A DNA stretch of 46,425 nucleotides, taken from contig JAIXQS010000140.1 of assembly GCA_027485615.1 (NCBI GenBank), forward strand, positions 1 through 46,425, in the 5' to 3' direction. The translations under genes were made by a program, and so were the position numbers. This document shows, in pieces, positions 40,058-46,425 of this stretch. The notes beneath the pieces were generated by a model that was given only the letters and a program-made list of their open reading frames with translations, was not told the DNA's origin and did not search any database. The DNA is from Verrucomicrobiaceae bacterium (GTDB lineage Bacteria > Verrucomicrobiota > Verrucomicrobiia > Verrucomicrobiales > Akkermansiaceae). Position 1 is the stretch's first letter, and each line of letters begins with the position of its first letter.

Positions 40058-41521
40058 TCATCTCAAGCCCCTCTGCCAATCCCTCAATGCCAGCCCGAGA
40101 TAATCCGCCGTATCCGTAGCAGTCACCGGGCTGCCGTTTTCCGAAATCGAAATCTCCGCCGCGCGCCCGCACAGCCATGCTCCGAATGCGGCGGCGTCGA
40201 ATGTTTCCATGCCGCCCGCTAGCAATGCGCCGAGGAGGCCGGAGAGCAGATCGCCCTGGCCTCCGTTCGACATGGCGGGGGTGCCGGTGGAATTGACGCG
40301 GAGCGGCTGGCCGTCCCTTGCGATGAGGGTGCGCGCGCCTTTCAGAAGCAGGGTGGCAGCCGTTCCGGAAACGAAGGCCCGCGCCGCTTCCTCGCGCGGC
40401 AGGTCGGCTAGCCCGGGAGCTAGCCGCGCGAACTCGCCGGGGTGCGGGGTTAGGAGATGGAGCGGGCCGGTCTTGAGGCCGCGTTTCGCGAGGAAGGTGA
40501 GCGCGTCGGCATCGATGACGGTGGGAACGCGGGTATGGGCGATGAGTTCCGCGAGGCCATCGGCGTAAATGGCGTCCATTTCCCCGAGGCCGGGGCCGAC
40601 GACCACGGCGTCGCAATTCGCGGAGAGCAGGCAGGAGGGGTCGTCGCAGGGCGAAAGCATGGCCTCCAGAGGCAGGCGGGAGCGGATCGCTTCGCAGGCG
40701 GCGGAGGGCGCGTAAAGGGTCACAAGTCCCCCGCCCCCGCGGATCGCGCCGAGGGCGGAAATCAGAGCCGCGCCGGTAAAGCGCGGCGAACCCGCGACAA
40801 TGGCCACGCGGCCCGCCATGCCTTTATGGAAATCGAAAGAACGCGGGCTCTTCCCGAAATACATGTCCTGCGGCGAGATGAGTTCCATTTCACCAGCACC
40901 CTCCGCCACGAGCCCGGCGACCGGCACGAGGTGCAGCGCACCCGTCGCGTTTGCGGCGTTGCCGAGCAGCAGCCCGCGCTTCGCGGCGCCGATCATGAAT
41001 GTAGCGTCCGCCGTGACGGCTCCGGGAAAAACCTCGCCGCAATCGGGATCGACGCCGGTCGGGTTATCTACCGCCGCCACCAGCGCCCCGCGCGTGTTGC
41101 GGAGGATTTCCATTTCACGGATCAGCTCCAAAATAGCCCCACGCGGCGCACCCTTCGCGCCGATGCCGAGCAAACCATCTAACAGAAGCAGCGGCTCCGG
41201 CCCGGCGTGCAAGCTTTCCATCAGCGCAAGACCCCGGAGCTGCGCCTTCGTCAGTGCCGCCCACTCATCCACCGGATGCGCCGCGCGGACGGCGACCCGC
41301 CAGCCAAACGTTTCTTCGAGAACGCGCAGCGCGATCAGCGCATCGCCCGCGTTGTGCCCTTTGCCGATATAGGCCACCGCCGTCCCCGCCTCGGGAAACG
41401 CCCGTCCCAATGCGTTTCCCAAGGCCTCCCCGGCCATCGACATCAGCTCCTCTTCCGTCACGCCGGAGTCCATCGCCCGTTTTTCGATTCCCCTCATTTC
41501 CGCCACCGAAATCGCTGCCAT
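40058..41521 (-). CDS. nnr: Bifunctional NAD(P)HX epimerase/ADP-dependent dehydratase
   Basis: 487 aa metabolite-repair enzyme. The N-terminal YjeF/NnrE domain (about 1-210) has GKGHNAGDALIALRVL. The C-terminal ribokinase-like NnrD domain (about 225-487) has VVVGPGLG, LTPHPGEFARL and the catalytic NGGQGDLLSGLLGALLAGG. It corrects hydrated NADH/NADPH made by side reactions. ATG 41521 gives the complete N-terminus. No partner genes adjoin; the next 142 bases hold no gene. Confidence 0.95.
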   Translation of the reverse strand: MAAISVAEMRGIEKRAMDSGVTEEELMSMAGEALGNALGRAFPEAGTAVAYIGKGHNAGDALIALRVLEETFGWRVAVRAAHPVDEWAALTKAQLRGLALMESLHAGPEPLLLLDGLLGIGAKGAPRGAILELIREMEILRNTRGALVAAVDNPTGVDPDCGEVFPGAVTADATFMIGAAKRGLLLGNAANATGALHLVPVAGLVAEGAGEMELISPQDMYFGKSPRSFDFHKGMAGRVAIVAGSPRFTGAALISALGAIRGGGGLVTLYAPSAACEAIRSRLPLEAMLSPCDDPSCLLSANCDAVVVGPGLGEMDAIYADGLAELIAHTRVPTVIDADALTFLAKRGLKTGPLHLLTPHPGEFARLAPGLADLPREEAARAFVSGTAATLLLKGARTLIARDGQPLRVNSTGTPAMSNGGQGDLLSGLLGALLAGGMETFDAAAFGAWLCGRAAEISISENGSPVTATDTADYLGLALRDWQRGLR

Positions 41522-41663
41522 GGCGGGACGGTAGCCAGACCGGGGGAATGCTTCCAGCGAGAATGCGGCATCGGTATCTACCGTGATCCCGGCAAGGATC
41601 GCAGCTTGCAGCTCCTCGGCCCGGGGCTACCGGCTGCCATCCCTCCAGGATGCGGATTTGACG

Positions 41664-42182
41664 TCACCCCGCATTCCAGCCGGGAAGTGTCTCATCAAGG
41701 ATGGCGGTGATCTTTTTACGCTCGGAGGAGCTGAGCCAACCGATACCCGGATCCTCTCCGGCGAGGGCGGCGCGCATTTTTGTGAAGACCCGGTTTTTCA
41801 CGCCGGCGGGAAGGGTGGCGAAGGCTTCGGAGTAGACCATGTACGAGCAGCGGTGCTTGAAGATGTGGCCGTAGAGGCGGAAGTCGGCGAGCGATTTGCC
41901 GCTTTTGGTTTTCGGGAAACGGGAAGCGAAGGCTTTCTGGAACGAGGGATTGCCTTCCACTCCTTCGTCGAGATCGGCTTCGTCTTTAAAGAAGATATAC
42001 TCGGTGATCGTCTTCACCCATGAGTCGGTGACGCTCCCGGCAGAGCCTTTGTCGGGATCGGAGTTGGGGTCGATGATTTCCGAGAAATGGCGCGAGCGGC
42101 GGTAATTCAGGGCGGCGGCGTTGAGCAGGTTGTGCTTGTGGCACTGGTGCTCGAGGACGAGCAGCGAGATGATGTCGCTGGT
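41664..42182 (-). pseudogene. 3' remnant of a conserved larger protein gene, 5' end missing
   Basis: The open frame runs 172 codons to a stop at 41664, but no start lies near the recognisable beginning. Similarity starts abruptly at TSDIISLLVLEHQCHKHN (right end 42182); the only in-frame start further on, GTG at 42015-42017, would remove that conserved block. The remaining sequence (LADFRLYGHIFKHRCSYMVY, then EAFATLPAGVKNRVFTKM) matches, from memory, the C-terminal region of about 500-aa PVC/Acidobacteria hypothetical proteins. Upstream of 42182 the frame turns Arg/Pro-rich with no similarity. It meets a plus-strand fragment there, suggesting a rearrangement junction. Confidence 0.65.
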
Positions 42183-42372
42183 CCGCGAACAGGCCCGCCA
42201 GCGTCTGACGGCCGGGGGCGTATACCTCCGCCAGCATCCGGGCCAATCCTCCGTCGGCCTCCTCGGTGTCGTCGGAGCGGGGATCTACTACCTCTGCAAA
42301 AGCGACTGCTGCGGGAAACCCTGCAACCGGGATGAGGATTACACCGGGGAGGACGAACGCGATCTTGGCTGA
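42169..42372 (+). CDS. Short membrane protein or 3' remnant of a plus-strand gene
   Basis: From ATG 42169 a 67-residue frame reads SLVREQARQRLTAGGVYLRQ, a membrane segment (SSVGLLGVVGAGIYYLC), a Cys-rich CKSDCCGKPC patch and an acidic tail. The build (amphipathic helix, one C-terminal membrane helix) recalls the end of DUF883/YqjD-like proteins. The first codons overlap the opposite-strand remnant, so the real gene may have lost its 5' part at about 42180. Directly after the stop comes the GAAATTT repeat. Confidence 0.45.
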   Translation: MMSLVREQARQRLTAGGVYLRQHPGQSSVGLLGVVGAGIYYLCKSDCCGKPCNRDEDYTGEDERDLG

Positions 42373-42398
42373 AATTTGAAATTTGAAATCTGAAATTT
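42371..42398. repeat. Tandem heptad repeat GAAATTT x4
   Basis: Four consecutive 7-base units, GAAATTT, GAAATTT, GAAATCT, GAAATTT, begin at the stop of the preceding frame. The outer copies can also pair with the following CAAA as a short inverted repeat. This is the cleanest member of the heptad class in the window. Confidence 0.85.
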
Positions 42399-42415
42399 CA
42401 AACTAGCCTCGTCCC

Positions 42416-43492
42416 GTGGTTGAGAAGAGTGACCTGCGCGCCGTGCTCCAATATATCCCCCAGTTCCGGGGGAAAGTCTTCTGCGTCCTCATCGAAGCCG
42501 GGCTGCTGCCCGAGCCGGCCGTTGCCGAAACATTGCTCGATCTCGCCGTTCTCGAAGACCTCGGAGTGAAACTCGTCCTCGGCGTCCTTGGCGGCGACCT
42601 CAAGGATCTCTACGACTGGACATTGGAGTGTGAGATCATGGCCGCGCGCGTCACCCGTTCCATCTCCGATGAAGCGGCCGCGCAGGAGGTGAGGGAAATC
42701 CTCGGGCGCGGCCAATCGGCGATCATCGACGCCTCGGGCATCGGGCCGTTGGATGATGTGGTCGTGGATTTTGCAAAGCTCATCGGTGTTTCCAAGGTCA
42801 TCGCGCTTCTTGAGGAAAGCATCCTCGTCAACGGCCAGCCCGCCCACGCGATCCGTGCCGCGGATGTCCCGGCTGTTTTGGAAAAGGAAAATGTGGCGGG
42901 CCGTGATCTCCTTCTCGCCGCTGCCGAGGCCTGCCGCCGCGGCATTCCACGCGTCCACGTTCTCAACGGCCGCCAGCAGGGCGTGCTCGTCGATGAGCTT
43001 TTCTCAAACGAAGGCGTCGGCACCATGATCCACGCCGACAGTTACCGTATGATCCGGGAACTGAGCGAGGAAGATATTCCGGAGCTTCTCGGCATGATCG
43101 GCCGCGTCGTACGCCGCACGAAGCTCGTCGCCCGCAACTACGAGGACATCGTCTCGAAACTCTCCGACTACCGCGTGATGAGCATCGATGACAACGTAGT
43201 CGGCTGCGTCGCATTGCACGAATACCCCGGTGAACATTGCGCGGAGGTTGCGTGCCTTTATGTGAAACAGGCGCATGAGGGGCGAGGCTACGGAGCGGAA
43301 CTGGTCGGCCACGCGGAGGAAATCGCCCGTGCCAAAGGCATTCCCCGCGTGTTCGCCCTCACAAATCGCGCTGCGGATTTCTTCTGCCGCGCGGGCTACG
43401 CCCAGGCAGATGTTTCCGCCCTCCCCACGAAACGCCGCGCCCAGTTCGAGGCCAGCGGCAGGGACTCACTAGTGTTCGAGAAAATTTTCTGA
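42416..43492 (+). CDS. argA: N-acetylglutamate synthase: degenerate amino-acid-kinase domain plus GNAT domain
   Basis: 358 aa. Residues 1-205 have the amino-acid-kinase-like fold of ArgA (IPQFRGKVFCVLIEAG; DFAKLIGVSKVIALLEE; GRQQGVLVDELFSNEGVGTMI), but the ATP-binding Gly-rich loops of true kinases are missing, as expected for the regulatory, non-catalytic role in NAGS. The GNAT domain (about 220-358) has VACLYVKQAHEGRGYGAELV (acetyl-CoA loop) and FCRAGYAQ. It is shorter than E. coli ArgA (443 aa). The likely start is GTG 42416, with no clear ribosome-binding site. It catalyses the first step of arginine synthesis. Confidence 0.88.
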   Translation: MVEKSDLRAVLQYIPQFRGKVFCVLIEAGLLPEPAVAETLLDLAVLEDLGVKLVLGVLGGDLKDLYDWTLECEIMAARVTRSISDEAAAQEVREILGRGQSAIIDASGIGPLDDVVVDFAKLIGVSKVIALLEESILVNGQPAHAIRAADVPAVLEKENVAGRDLLLAAAEACRRGIPRVHVLNGRQQGVLVDELFSNEGVGTMIHADSYRMIRELSEEDIPELLGMIGRVVRRTKLVARNYEDIVSKLSDYRVMSIDDNVVGCVALHEYPGEHCAEVACLYVKQAHEGRGYGAELVGHAEEIARAKGIPRVFALTNRAADFFCRAGYAQADVSALPTKRRAQFEASGRDSLVFEKIF

Positions 43493-43533
43493 AATTTCCG
43501 ATCTCCAATCCCCAATAATCAATTTTCAATAAT
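43492..43533. repeat. AT-rich heptad repeat array before the DUF1802 gene
   Basis: In exact 7-base phase: AAATTTC, CGATCTC, CAATCCC, CAATAAT, CAATTTT, CAATAAT. It fills the whole spacer from the argA stop to 3 bases before the ATG at 43536. Confidence 0.75.
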
Positions 43534-43535
43534 GT

Positions 43536-44114
43536 ATGTCCATCGCTTTCAAAGAGTGGCAGGTGATCTGCGACGCGCTCGCCTCCGGCCGGCAATCCAT
43601 CCTTCTCCGCAAAGGCGGCATCCATGAGGGGCGCGAGGGCTTCAGCTTCGCCCACAAATCGTTCCACCTTTTCCCCACGAAATTCCACGCCCAGGCGGAT
43701 CACGTCCGGGAGGCGCATTTCACCCCGGAAAAGGAATGGCAGGTCGGCGACCGGTTCGCGATCACCCATCATGCGGAAGCGCTCTTCGCGGTGACGCTTA
43801 CGGATTGGGCGCAGGTCGAGGCTCTCCATCCCTACCATATCTACACGGAGGAGACATTGCGTGAGCGCTTCGACTGGGAGGGGAAAGGCATGGCCTCGGG
43901 AAGCATCCACCTCGCACTCGTCCGTGTGTCGGCGCTCAAGCCGCCGATCGAACTCACCTACGACACCCGTTTCGGTGGCTGCCGGTCGTGGGTCGAGATC
44001 CCGGATGACGATCCGGAGAGGCTGGATAACGCGGAGAACGTGCTCGGGCAGGATGTGTTTTCCACCCATTTTGACCGGATTTCGAGGATTGCAGGAATTG
44101 ATGTAAATTGCTAA
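43536..44114 (+). CDS. DUF1802 protein
   Basis: 192 aa with the DUF1802 opening WQVICDALASGRQSILLRKG and the continuation GGIHEGREGFSFAHKSFHLFPT. The later section has HPYHIYTEETLRERFDWEGK and a C-terminal ELTYDTRFGGCRSWVEI. The domain is widespread in bacteria and archaea but without known function; the basic RKGG turn resembles a phosphate-binding site, which is only a suggestion. ATG 43536 starts the conserved region; another ATG 4 bases upstream is out of frame. Confidence 0.85.
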   Translation: MSIAFKEWQVICDALASGRQSILLRKGGIHEGREGFSFAHKSFHLFPTKFHAQADHVREAHFTPEKEWQVGDRFAITHHAEALFAVTLTDWAQVEALHPYHIYTEETLRERFDWEGKGMASGSIHLALVRVSALKPPIELTYDTRFGGCRSWVEIPDDDPERLDNAENVLGQDVFSTHFDRISRIAGIDVNC

Positions 44115-44250
44115 CAATCAATCAGTTGCATTATTTATTTCGGATGTATCAACCGTTTCGGTGTTTTTTGGATTGCGACACCTTTCCCTCGCGCCTAAAA
44201 GCCTGAGTCTTTTGCAAAAAAGACACCTCCGCGAGATGGCCTCCTCGCGG
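44108..44250 (+). promoter_or_regulatory. Candidate promoter and hairpin leader of the 3D-domain lipoprotein gene
   Basis: TTGCTA (44108-44113) and TTATTT (44131-44136) are 17 bases apart in an AT-rich stretch. The leader of about 140 nt contains GTCTTTT/AAAAGAC pairing near 44206-44223 and a 7-bp stem CCGCGAG/CTCGCGG (44229-44235 with 44244-44250), 34 bases upstream of the ATG. Pattern-based only. Confidence 0.35.
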
Positions 44251-44284
44251 AAACTCAACCCGCATTCAAAACACGATATAACAC

Positions 44285-44920
44285 ATGAGATTATCCCACC
44301 TTTTGGCCCTGGCCGTCGCGCTTCCCTTCCTTGCAAGCTGCGGCTCTGACCTCAAAATCATCTCCAAAAGCGGCATCCATTCCCACGGATCATCCGCCAA
44401 GGATTTCAAGGTCACTCCACCCTCCTCCGCGCTCATCGCCTCCGCCGCCGGTAAGCCGAAAGACAAGCACTCGATGCCCGTCTATTCCTTCAGCGAGCGC
44501 CACCGCGTCGTCCGCACGACCGCCTACACCTGCTCGGAGTGCGACCACATTCAATATGGAAGCAAAAACGCCACCGGCACCGCGCTCCGTTATTCGGATC
44601 GCGTCCGCAGCGCCGCCGCCGATTGGTCGTTCTATCCTGTCGGCACCGTTTTCCGGGTGAAAGGCATGAAGCAGCTTTACGTAATCGACGATTATGGCTC
44701 CGCCCTCACCGGCACCGGCACCATCGACATGTATCAGCCCAGCAAGGAACTGATGAACAAGTGGGGTCGCCGCAATGTTGAGATCAGCGTGGTGCAGTGG
44801 GGTTCCTTCAAGCGCAGCGCCGAGATTCTCAGCCAGCGCACGAAATTCGACCATTGCCGCCAGATGCTCGCAAACATCACCCGCCAGCGCCCGGATCTGC
44901 GTTCGGTCGCCGCCCGTTGA
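44285..44920 (+). CDS. Lipoprotein with 3D (Asp-Asp-Asp) domain
   Basis: 211 aa. The lipobox FLASC puts the lipidated Cys at 19. A low-complexity stretch leads to a 3D domain at about 75-180: TTAYTCSECDHIQYGSKN, then ATGTALRY, YPVGTVFRVKG and VIDDYGSALTGTGTIDMY with the conserved acidic residues. 3D domains share the double-psi beta-barrel of MltA and RlpA and are linked to peptidoglycan. It probably anchors in a membrane and acts on or binds the wall. Convergent with cls, 16 bases between stops. Confidence 0.9.
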   Translation: MRLSHLLALAVALPFLASCGSDLKIISKSGIHSHGSSAKDFKVTPPSSALIASAAGKPKDKHSMPVYSFSERHRVVRTTAYTCSECDHIQYGSKNATGTALRYSDRVRSAAADWSFYPVGTVFRVKGMKQLYVIDDYGSALTGTGTIDMYQPSKELMNKWGRRNVEISVVQWGSFKRSAEILSQRTKFDHCRQMLANITRQRPDLRSVAAR

Positions 44921-44936
44921 GCGGAAATCCTCCGCC

Positions 44937-46379
44937 TCACTGCACGGGAGCGGTCAGCCTTGCCGCTCGGCACGCCGCCCGGAATAGGAACGGCTTTTCG
45001 GTGAATTCCTCCACCTTCACCAAGGTGGAACCTGAGAAATCCGTTTCCAGCATTTCGCGCACCTCCCCGATGAATTTCCTGTCGGAAACGAACGCCGTGA
45101 TTTCGAAATTCAGGCGGAACGAGCGGTTGTCCAGGTTCGCCGTCCCGACCGCCGCCATCCTGCCATCGATGAGCATGACCTTCTGGTGCAGGAATCCGCG
45201 CTTGTAGCGGTATAGCTTTACGCCGAAGGGAATGGATTGTTCGTAGTAGGTGAAAGCGGATAGCCAGACGAGGAGATGATCCGCCTTATCCGGCAGAAGG
45301 ACGCGGACATCCACACCGCGCAGAGCGGCAAGCTGGAGCGCCGTCATCACCCCTTCGTCAGGGACGAAATACGGGCTTGTGATCCACAGCCTTTCCCTCG
45401 CGGTGTTCGCCCCCTCCGCGACCAGCAGCTGCCAGGAATCGACGGGGTCCGCCGGGCCGGTGGGGATGATCGCGGCGGTCTGGTTCGCGGCCAAGGCCTC
45501 CTGCCGCCACGAAAGCTCCGGCACCCGGTCGCACGCCCAGAACCAATCCTCCATGAAAACGAGCTGCACGGCCTCCACAGCGGGACCTTTCAGCAGCAGG
45601 TGCGTATCCCGCCAGTCTCCGAATTTCTGATCCCTGCCCAGGTATTCGTCGCCCACGTTCAGCCCGCCGATGAAGGCCATTTCCCCATCGATCACCACGA
45701 TCTTGCGGTGGTTCCTGAAATTCAGCTGGAGCCGCGACCACCAATGCCGGTTCGCGCCGAACGACTCGCACTCCACCCCCGCGTCCCGCAGTTCGCCGAG
45801 GAAGGTGGAGGAAAGCTTGTGGGAGCCGATCTCATCGAAAAGGAAATAGACCTTCACTCCCTCCCGCGCCTTGTCGATCAGCGCCCGCTGGAATTTCCCG
45901 CCCACCTTGTCGTTTTTCACGATGAAAAAGTTCACGCAGATATAGTGACTGGCTCCGGAGATCTCCTCAAACAGCCTCCTGAAGGTCTCTTGTCCGTCGA
46001 TCAGCAGTTCAAGATCGTTGCCGCAGGTGAATGGCAAGCCTCCCAATTCTTCGGCGGCGCGTTCGAACACATCCTCCGCTGGCAGATCCACCGCGTAACG
46101 GCGCAGGCGGGCGTGCATGTCCGCCGCAAGCTTCCGCAACTCCGCGTCGTTGCCGCGCCGCGCACGGACGTATCCGGAGAACTTGCTCCGCCCCAACAGC
46201 CAGTAGAGCGGGATCGCGAAAAACGGTAGGGCGATCAGCGACACCACCCAAGCGATCGCGCCCTGCGATGTCCTCGCATGCATCAGGGCGTGGAGGATAT
46301 GCGCTAATCCGAGAAGATGGAACGCCACCAAACCAGCCAGCCCGAGCTTGGTCGTGGTCTCGATATCGTATCCAAACAT
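44937..46379 (-). CDS. cls: Cardiolipin synthase
   Basis: 480 aa, of typical length. Two N-terminal membrane helices (about 13-32 and 42-62) precede two phospholipase D domains, each with an HKD motif: His224-Lys226-Asp231 in HRKIVVIDGEMAFIGG and His398-Lys400-Asp405 in HQKVMLIDGRMAAVGT. It condenses two phosphatidylglycerol molecules to cardiolipin. ATG 46379 is at the head of the first membrane helix. The last 46 bases of the window upstream contain nothing recognisable. Confidence 0.95.
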   Translation of the reverse strand: MFGYDIETTTKLGLAGLVAFHLLGLAHILHALMHARTSQGAIAWVVSLIALPFFAIPLYWLLGRSKFSGYVRARRGNDAELRKLAADMHARLRRYAVDLPAEDVFERAAEELGGLPFTCGNDLELLIDGQETFRRLFEEISGASHYICVNFFIVKNDKVGGKFQRALIDKAREGVKVYFLFDEIGSHKLSSTFLGELRDAGVECESFGANRHWWSRLQLNFRNHRKIVVIDGEMAFIGGLNVGDEYLGRDQKFGDWRDTHLLLKGPAVEAVQLVFMEDWFWACDRVPELSWRQEALAANQTAAIIPTGPADPVDSWQLLVAEGANTARERLWITSPYFVPDEGVMTALQLAALRGVDVRVLLPDKADHLLVWLSAFTYYEQSIPFGVKLYRYKRGFLHQKVMLIDGRMAAVGTANLDNRSFRLNFEITAFVSDRKFIGEVREMLETDFSGSTLVKVEEFTEKPFLFRAACRAARLTAPVQ

Positions 46380-46425
46380 GACGCTAGGTTAGGTGCTGCG
46401 GCATCTGGGACAAGTGGTAACGACG

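Noticed and set aside
44118..44336. A 72-codon minus-strand frame with CxxC-like pairs (CFEC, CLFCK) upstream of the 3D lipoprotein gene.
   Set aside because: It overlaps the signal-peptide region of the lipoprotein on the other strand and covers the promoter/leader area; no homologue known to me.
1..46425. CRISPR array, prophage, insertion sequence, tRNA or rRNA genes.
   Set aside because: No regular spacer-repeat array, no integrase or transposase motifs, and no cloverleaf or rRNA-like sequence seen.

Overview
The window looks like a chromosomal segment of a GC-rich bacterium of the Verrucomicrobia branch of the PVC superphylum. The basis is protein family content: two large secreted proteins of the PVC-type haem-binding CxxCH class, a ThuA-domain protein beside one of them, a verrucomicrobial-style MoxR/Bat operon with fused subunits, and many short lipoproteins of unknown function. 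I see no rRNA, tRNA, CRISPR array, phage or insertion sequence. Most of the window is ordinary housekeeping and envelope DNA, densely packed, with stop/start overlaps typical of operons.

Layout: 1-639 is the 5' part of a UvrD/PcrA helicase (minus). 908-4656 holds thioredoxin reductase, a two-gene nucleotidyltransferase cassette, coaD, thiD and an ApaG-domain gene. 4667-9708 is mostly minus strand: an RRM RNA-binding protein with a long leader, a coupled pair (FAD amine oxidase-like protein and a zinc-ribbon membrane protein of GT87/DUF2029 type), and a rhodanese lipoprotein. 9765-14865 holds a codon-independent GGQ release factor, the first haem protein, pgsA and gnd.

14927-27542 is the most notable stretch. 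A hydrolase that has lost its nucleophile serine is followed by a plus-strand series: two unknown proteins, a zinc-ribbon membrane protein, then MoxR, DUF58, DUF4381, BatA, a BatB-BatC fusion and a BatD-BatE fusion. An isochorismate-synthase-like gene, a 42-codon ORF and a hydroxyproline-epimerase-like gene are coupled to its end.

27539-29911 (minus) pairs a cystathionine gamma-synthase with a PanB-like protein that lacks key PanB residues. 30004-34286 is nrnA-truB-ribF and an AsmA-like protein. 34338-38242 is the second haem protein and ThuA. 38252-39744 is an ABM-like lipoprotein and a DinB-like protein divergent from an HxlR regulator, with an inverted-repeat operator between them. 40058-46379 holds the NAD(P)HX repair enzyme, two gene remnants joined at their truncated ends, a short N-acetylglutamate synthase, DUF1802, a 3D-domain lipoprotein and cardiolipin synthase.

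A recurring non-coding theme is strictly 7-bp-phased AT-rich degenerate tandem repeats in at least five intergenic spacers, each with a different unit. A separate 10-bp-phased CAGAT repeat is arranged as an inverted pair upstream of trxB. All functional statements come from reading translated sequence and recalled family motifs; no database search was run.
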